A stretch of 29,505 nucleotides of DNA from SZUA-186 sp041552135. GTDB lineage: Bacteria > Pseudomonadota > Gammaproteobacteria > UBA9214. The notes beneath the pieces were generated by a model. The model saw nothing but the letters and a program-made list of their open reading frames with translations, had not been told where the DNA came from and did no database searches. Shown in pieces: positions 24,774-29,505 of this stretch. Made by a program: the position numbers and the translations under genes. The stretch is taken from contig JBFELL010000015.1 of NCBI GenBank assembly GCA_041552135.1, forward strand, positions 1 to 29,505, written 5' to 3'. Each line of letters opens with the position of its first letter. Within the stretch, counting starts at the first letter, position 1.

Positions 24774-27638
24774 CTAGCGGGAGTTGGCGGCGGCCCCGGT
24801 TTCGGCCGCTACGGCTACCTGGGCAATACTCATCAGTGCCTCGCGCGGGCGGCCGATATAGTTGCCCTGGGCGCGGTCGACACCCATCTGGCGCAGGATC
24901 TGCAGGGTCTCCTCGTTTTCCACGCATTCGGCGATGGTCTGTTTGCCAAGCGCGTGCGCGATCTGGTTCATCGACTCGACCATGGCCTGGTCAACCGAGC
25001 TGTGTGCCATGCCCTTGACGAAACCGCCGTCGATCTTGAGCTTGTCGACCGGCAGGTGTTTCAGGTAGGCGAAAGAGGAGAAGCCCGAGCCGAAGTCGTC
25101 GAGTGCAAACTGGCAGCCGATGTCCTTGAGCGCGGAAATGAATTCCTCTGCGGCGGCGAGATTGGCGATGGCGGCGGTTTCCGTGATCTCGAAGGTTAGC
25201 CAGGTCGGCTCCAGGCCGGTCTCCCCGAGCAGGTTCTTGATCAGCGGCAGCAGCGTGGCATCTTCAAAGGCCCGGCCGGAGAGATTGATGGAGAAACTGG
25301 CCTGCTGTCCCTGGGTGTGCAGCGCCGCCAGCTGACGGATGGCGCGCTCCACGATCCAGCGGTCCACGCTGTGAATCAGGCCGAAGCGTTCTGCCGCCGG
25401 CATGAAGCCGCCGGGCAGGATCATCTGGCCGTCGTCACAGACCATGCGCACCAGCACCTCGTAGTCCATGACGTGGCTGTCCGCGGTCGAAACGATCGGC
25501 TGGTAGACCAGCTTGAAGCGGTCGTGTTCGAGCATCTCGCGCACGCGGGCCGCCCAGCCCATGTCGGCCGCCATGCCGGCCTTGTCGCTGTCGGCCGGGT
25601 TGTACAGCTTGGCGCGGTTGCGGCCCTGCTGCTTGGCCATGTTGCACGCGAGGTCGGCGTGTGAGAGTGCATCCTCGGCGGACGTCACCTGCCGGTCGAT
25701 CATGGTCACGCCGATACTGCAGGCGATATTGCAGGTAGTGTCATCCTCGACGAACTTGTAGTCGTCGCAAAGGGCGCGGAAGTTTTCCGCGACGGTCATG
25801 ACATCGCGTTTGTCGATGTTGTACAGCAGCAGGGTGAACTCGTCGCCGCCAAAGCGCGCCAGCAGGTCGCCGTCGCGTACATGCGATGACAGCAGTGTTG
25901 CCACGTCCACCAGCAGGCGGTCGCCGGCCGCATGCCCGAGTGTGTCGTTGATGTACTTGAACTGGTCGAGATCGATGTAGAACAGGGCGCAGGCCGTGCC
26001 GCTGCGTGCCACGCGTGCGACGGTGCGTTCGAGTTCCTGCTGAAAGTAGTTGCGGTTGAACAGGCCGGTCAGCGAGTCATGCTCCGCATGGTAGGACAGC
26101 TGGTGCTGGAAGGCCTTTTGCTCGGTTATGTCGCGGGCGGTACCGCTGACCTGGATTACCTTGCCGCTTTCGTCGAGATGTGTCTTGGCGCTGAAACTGA
26201 GGAAATGCGGCTTGCCATCGGCATCGAGATGCACTGTCTCGAACTGCGCCTGGGTCTGCTTGCCGCAGAGCAGGTCGTGGATGGCCTCCTCGTCTACCGG
26301 TGCATGCTCGGGCGAGCGGAAATCCTGAATCCGGCACTGCAGCATCTCGTCCGAGCTGTAGCCATAGATGGAGGTACTGGCGCGGTTGAGATAGGTGAAG
26401 CGTCCCTCGCTGTCGAGTGTCCACACCAGGTCGTGTGCCGTCTCGACCAGGTCACGGTAACGGTTCTCGGCGTCGCGCAGTTGAGCTTCGGTGGCCTTGC
26501 GCCGGGTGATGTCGGCTACCAGGCAGGTAAACAGTCGCCGGCCGTTGATATGCATGTCGCTGACACGTACCGACAGCTGCATGGGTGAACCGTTGCGGTG
26601 CAGGCCCTCCACTTCACGCTCTTCATCGACCGGGGCGAGCAGGTTGTCGGTGTTGACCAGTTCCGGCAGCAACCACTTCAGTGGCTGCTGGCGGATTTCA
26701 TTGGCCAGGTAGCCGAAGAGTTTTTCCGCTGCCGGGTTGAAGGTCTCGATGAGGCCCTTCTCATTGACGACGATAATGCCTTCGGCCGCGGTCTCGACGA
26801 CGGCACGCATGTGGGTCTCCTGCTCTCCAAGACGACGAAACAGCTTGCCGAGGGCCTGTGTCATAAAGCCGATTTCATCGTTCGAGCGGGCGTTGAGTTG
26901 TGCGAGATCGGTGTGTGTCGAGGCGCCGCTGCGCAGGAAGATTTCCTGAACCGGTGCCAGCGCGCGGGTGACGCTGCGCACGGTGAACAGGGTGATCATG
27001 CCGGTGATGATGACCAGCGTCAGCCAGATTGCAAGGTGGCCCGTACCCAGTTCACCGCTCAGCTGCCACTGGTAATTCATGAGCACCGAGTACGACAGCA
27101 GCGGGACAAATCCGCCCAGCAGGGTGAAGCGCGATTTCAGACTGACCTGGATCTTCTGCAGGCTGAGTTCCCCGCCCAGCCGGCCGATCATATCCTGTGC
27201 CAGCTGGAAGGTCGGCAGACCGACCAGCGTTACGGCAGACAGCTGCAGCAGGAGCAGTTGCAGGAACCGGCCAAGTGCATCGCCTACAGGCTGACCGATG
27301 GCAAGGAAGAATACGACCGGTGCCGCCAGTGCGTAGCACAGGAACAGGCCCCAGTAATCACGACTGAATCGTGCCAGGCGCCGTTGCTGGCGCTGTTCCA
27401 GGCCGTTGCCGTGTCCATTGCTCAGGCTTTTGAAATACCGTGAGAAATAGATGCCGGCGGCGATCAGGATGGCGGCCATGAAGGAGGCAAGGTAAAGTCC
27501 GGTCCGTGGCAGGCGCAATTCTGCCGGTGCTGCCAGGCCAAATAGCAGGGCACTGGCAAGTCCTGCCAGGGACGCCAGCAGCAGGCCGGTAAGGATAAGG
27601 GCGGAAAACCGCGCACGGATTGTATTGAGATTGCTCAC
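24774..27638 (-). CDS. Membrane GGDEF-EAL protein with HAMP-like and PAS domains
   Basis: This 954-residue protein is predicted to make and/or degrade cyclic di-GMP. Order: about five or six hydrophobic segments (within 1-220), a HAMP-like linker (220-270), two PAS domains (about 275-380 and 390-508), GGDEF domain (about 515-680) and EAL domain (about 695-940). GGDEF is intact (597-601) with the inhibitory RxxD site RDGD (588-591) correctly placed. The EAL motif reads EVL (727-729); EITET (817-821), DDFGSG (847-852), KLKID (866-870) and ECVENE (904-909) are present, so the phosphodiesterase may be active. The start is GTG 27638, with GGAGGGG upstream. Confidence 0.93.
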   Translation of the reverse strand: MSNLNTIRARFSALILTGLLLASLAGLASALLFGLAAPAELRLPRTGLYLASFMAAILIAAGIYFSRYFKSLSNGHGNGLEQRQQRRLARFSRDYWGLFLCYALAAPVVFFLAIGQPVGDALGRFLQLLLLQLSAVTLVGLPTFQLAQDMIGRLGGELSLQKIQVSLKSRFTLLGGFVPLLSYSVLMNYQWQLSGELGTGHLAIWLTLVIITGMITLFTVRSVTRALAPVQEIFLRSGASTHTDLAQLNARSNDEIGFMTQALGKLFRRLGEQETHMRAVVETAAEGIIVVNEKGLIETFNPAAEKLFGYLANEIRQQPLKWLLPELVNTDNLLAPVDEEREVEGLHRNGSPMQLSVRVSDMHINGRRLFTCLVADITRRKATEAQLRDAENRYRDLVETAHDLVWTLDSEGRFTYLNRASTSIYGYSSDEMLQCRIQDFRSPEHAPVDEEAIHDLLCGKQTQAQFETVHLDADGKPHFLSFSAKTHLDESGKVIQVSGTARDITEQKAFQHQLSYHAEHDSLTGLFNRNYFQQELERTVARVARSGTACALFYIDLDQFKYINDTLGHAAGDRLLVDVATLLSSHVRDGDLLARFGGDEFTLLLYNIDKRDVMTVAENFRALCDDYKFVEDDTTCNIACSIGVTMIDRQVTSAEDALSHADLACNMAKQQGRNRAKLYNPADSDKAGMAADMGWAARVREMLEHDRFKLVYQPIVSTADSHVMDYEVLVRMVCDDGQMILPGGFMPAAERFGLIHSVDRWIVERAIRQLAALHTQGQQASFSINLSGRAFEDATLLPLIKNLLGETGLEPTWLTFEITETAAIANLAAAEEFISALKDIGCQFALDDFGSGFSSFAYLKHLPVDKLKIDGGFVKGMAHSSVDQAMVESMNQIAHALGKQTIAECVENEETLQILRQMGVDRAQGNYIGRPREALMSIAQVAVAAETGAAANSR

Positions 27639-27672
27639 TGCCCGGTCCCCTCCTGGCCCGATCCGCGGCGTC

Positions 27673-27690
27673 TGTTGCTGATTCGCAACA
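27673..27690. promoter_or_regulatory. Inverted repeat site 1 in the divergent control region
   Basis: TGTTGC-TGATTC-GCAACA is a perfect 6-6-6 inverted repeat 35 bases upstream of the GGDEF-EAL GTG start. A second site of the same plan is at 27795-27812. Paired sites of equal geometry between divergent genes suggest a dimeric regulator; its identity is unknown. Confidence 0.45.
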
Positions 27691-27794
27691 AATTTATCTT
27701 TCGTAGAATTAGTGTGCTAGCTATGTTTCTGGAAGCGTTCGCTGAATACTATGTCATAACCTTCGGTAAATACAAGGCTAATTTTCAGCCAATG

Positions 27795-27812
27795 TGTTGT
27801 TATTCTGCAACG
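27795..27812. promoter_or_regulatory. Inverted repeat site 2 in the divergent control region
   Basis: TGTTGT-TATTCT-GCAACG has the same TGTTGY-N6-GCAACR plan as site 1, with five of six arm positions paired. It ends 80 bases before the TRAP binding protein ATG and lies upstream of a possible -10 box TACAAT (27849-27854), whose -35 is weak, as expected for an activated promoter. Confidence 0.4.
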
Positions 27813-27892
27813 GCCTCTGACGGGTGCGAATTTCAGTGCGGTGCAGAGTACAATCGGCGACTTTTACGACCTGGACGCAAAGGGGCATTGAG

Positions 27893-29011
27893 ATGAAACG
27901 TCGTGATTTTCTGGGCAAGGCCGGCGCCGGTGCAGTGATCGGTGGTGGCCTGCTGGCAGGCTGCGGGCAGACAGACACGGCCCCGGCCGGCGCGCCGGCG
28001 CCGGCTGGCCGGGAGACCATCCACTGGAAGATGGTCACGACCTGGCCGAAGAATTTCCCGGGTCTCGGTACCGGTGCAAACAACCTGGCGCGTCTGGTCG
28101 GCGAGATGAGTGGCGGCCGCCTGCAGGTGAAGGTATTTGGCGCCGGTGAGCTGGTGCCGGCACTGCAGGTGTTCGATGCCGTCAGTCAGGGAACGGCGGA
28201 ACTGGGGCACGGTGCCGCCTATTACTGGAAGGGCAAGACGCCGACGGCGCAGTTTTTTGCCGCCGTGCCATTTGGCCTGACGGCACAGGAAATGAACGCC
28301 TGGCTGTATCATGGCGGCGGACTGGAGCTGTGGCGCAAGGTCTACGAACCCTTTGGTGTTGTGCCGGCGGCGGCAGGTAACTCCGGGGTGCAGATGGCCG
28401 GCTGGTTCAATCGCGTGATCAACAGCCTGTCCGATCTCGAGGGTCTGAAGATGCGTATCCCGGGACTTGGTGGCGAGGTACTGAAGCGCGCCGGCGGCAC
28501 GCCGGTCAACATGGCGGGCGGCGAGATCTTCACGTCCCTGCAGTCCGGCGCCATCGATGCCACTGAATGGGTCGGTCCCTACAATGACCTCGCCTTCGGC
28601 CTGTACAAGGCCGCCAAGTACTACTACTACCCCGGCTGGCACGAACCGGGCACCACGCTGGAAGGCCTGGTCAACCGTGCGGCGCTGCAGAAGCTCCCCG
28701 ATGACCTGCAGAGCATTGTCATGAATGCCTGCCGGGTGGTGAACGAGGATATGCTGGCGGAATACACCGCGCGCAACAATGCCGCACTGCAGACGCTGGT
28801 CAGCGAGCACAATGTGGACCTGCGCCGCCTGCCGGACACCGTGCTCGGGCGGCTGCGCGAATTGTCCGACGAGGTCGTGGCCGAGATCGCCGGCGGGGAC
28901 CCGTTGTCGGGCGAGGTCTATGATTCCTTTACCCGCTTCCGCACCCAGGTAGAGGCCTGGCAGGACATCTCCGAGCGCGCTTATCTCAATGTGCGCAGTG
29001 AACGCACCTGA
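27893..29011 (+). CDS. TRAP transporter substrate-binding protein (DctP family), Tat lipoprotein
   Basis: The 372-residue protein is a DctP-family extracytoplasmic receptor, most like the TakP subgroup that binds 2-oxo acids or related carboxylates. The N-terminus has a twin-arginine motif (KRRDFLG, 2-8) and a lipobox LLAGC with Cys24, so it should be exported folded and lipid-anchored. The conserved TRAP arginine is R188 in LKMRIPG, and EWVGPYNDL (225-233) with YYYYPGWHEPGTT is the TakP-type ligand region. ATG 27893 is chosen because it begins the Tat signal and follows AGGGGC. The DctQ/DctM membrane genes are not adjacent. It is divergent from the GGDEF-EAL gene. Confidence 0.92.
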   Translation: MKRRDFLGKAGAGAVIGGGLLAGCGQTDTAPAGAPAPAGRETIHWKMVTTWPKNFPGLGTGANNLARLVGEMSGGRLQVKVFGAGELVPALQVFDAVSQGTAELGHGAAYYWKGKTPTAQFFAAVPFGLTAQEMNAWLYHGGGLELWRKVYEPFGVVPAAAGNSGVQMAGWFNRVINSLSDLEGLKMRIPGLGGEVLKRAGGTPVNMAGGEIFTSLQSGAIDATEWVGPYNDLAFGLYKAAKYYYYPGWHEPGTTLEGLVNRAALQKLPDDLQSIVMNACRVVNEDMLAEYTARNNAALQTLVSEHNVDLRRLPDTVLGRLRELSDEVVAEIAGGDPLSGEVYDSFTRFRTQVEAWQDISERAYLNVRSERT

Positions 29012-29092
29012 AGCGTGCTAGAGTGGCCGCCTCAGTCTGGCATACCGGCCAAGGTATACCCCGTGACATCAGCATATCGGAGGGTATTCACC

Positions 29093-29437
29093 ATGAAAAA
29101 ACTGCTACACACACTGCTTTTCCTGCTGCTGGCACTGCCCGTGGCAGGCATGGTTATCGCGGCAGCTGAACAGGGCACAGGCAGCGACAGCGCCGAGACC
29201 GCCAGAGCCGCCAGGGAGACAACACTTGCCGATGAGGCGCAGGATCTGCTGGCAACGATCGACGAGCGCTTCGCACAATCTCAGCAAATCAAGTCCAAGC
29301 AAAAGGGCGCGACAGGCGAGGAGCTGGCGCTGGCTATCGTCGAGGTCATGCGCGTCGAGGACGAGTTGCGTGAAGCGCTGGACAAGCTGCTGGCAAACGT
29401 GAAAAAGCAGCAGGCCGCCGGTGTGGATGTCAGCTAG
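29093..29437 (+). CDS. Small secreted helical protein, possibly cut short by an amber codon
   Basis: I do not recognise a family. The 114-residue product has a signal peptide (MKKLLHTLLFLLLALPVAGMVIAAA) and then a charged, alanine-rich helical region (about 35-108, AARETTLADEAQDLLATIDERF and EVMRVEDELREALDKLLANV), so it is probably a periplasmic coiled-coil protein. ATG 29093 has a GGAGGG ribosome site. After TAG at 29435-29437 the same frame stays open for 22 codons to the window edge with coding-like composition, so the gene may be longer in relatives or read through. It lies 81 bases after the TRAP receptor gene. Confidence 0.65.
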   Translation: MKKLLHTLLFLLLALPVAGMVIAAAEQGTGSDSAETARAARETTLADEAQDLLATIDERFAQSQQIKSKQKGATGEELALAIVEVMRVEDELREALDKLLANVKKQQAAGVDVS

Positions 29438-29505
29438 ACAAAGGCGCGGCTGGCGCGGGATGCCACGACGCATGGCAAGGCACTGCGGACAGAGATTGCC
29501 GACCC

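Overview
The window is a GC-rich chromosomal segment of a gammaproteobacterium. The lineage call rests on three things: the order mnmE, mnmG, rsmG, parA, parB, atpIBEFHAGDC, glmU, glmS; ATP synthase subunits very close to the E. coli type; and dispersed palindromic repeats of the kind common in gammaproteobacteria. Later genes (GGDEF-EAL protein, TRAP and amino-acid binding proteins) suit an environmental, possibly Chromatiales-like, species, but I cannot name one. The core gene order is the usual origin-proximal neighbourhood. I saw no DnaA-box cluster and no parS site, so the origin itself is probably outside the window.

Layout. 1-240 is the 3' end of mnmE. 241-4143 is an accessory island: a cyclic-nucleotide-binding protein without an output domain, a SAM methyltransferase, a TetR-family regulator, a decayed repeat region and a reverse-strand coiled-coil protein. 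The methyltransferase and the tetR gene are each preceded by a similar 40-base AT-rich promoter module containing the identical 13-mer TATCTAGCTGATA. 4144-8553 is mnmG-rsmG-parA-parB. 8652-15744 is the complete ATP synthase operon, with a strong sigma70-type promoter and a palindromic repeat between atpG and atpD. 15822-19801 holds an SlyD-like FKBP isomerase, glmU and glmS. 20028-21344 holds a small four-cysteine protein facing two tandem paralogous genes for membrane-anchored Cys/Arg-rich proteins of unknown function. 21543-23711 is uvrD, followed by a REP-like element. 23823-27638 (reverse) is a GGDEF-EAL protein followed by a periplasmic amino-acid-type binding protein without a transporter. 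27893-29437 is a Tat-exported lipoprotein TRAP binding protein and a small periplasmic protein whose reading frame seems to continue past an amber codon to the window edge.

How the genes work together. mnmE and mnmG make the 5-carboxymethylaminomethyl modification of tRNA wobble uridine; rsmG methylates 16S rRNA; parAB segregates the chromosome; atp genes make ATP; glmU and glmS supply UDP-GlcNAc for the envelope; uvrD repairs DNA. The most interesting parts are the non-core ones: the TetR/methyltransferase regulon candidate, the paralogous Cys/DRR pair, and the c-di-GMP enzyme placed between two orphan solute-binding proteins, with two matching inverted repeats in the divergent control region.
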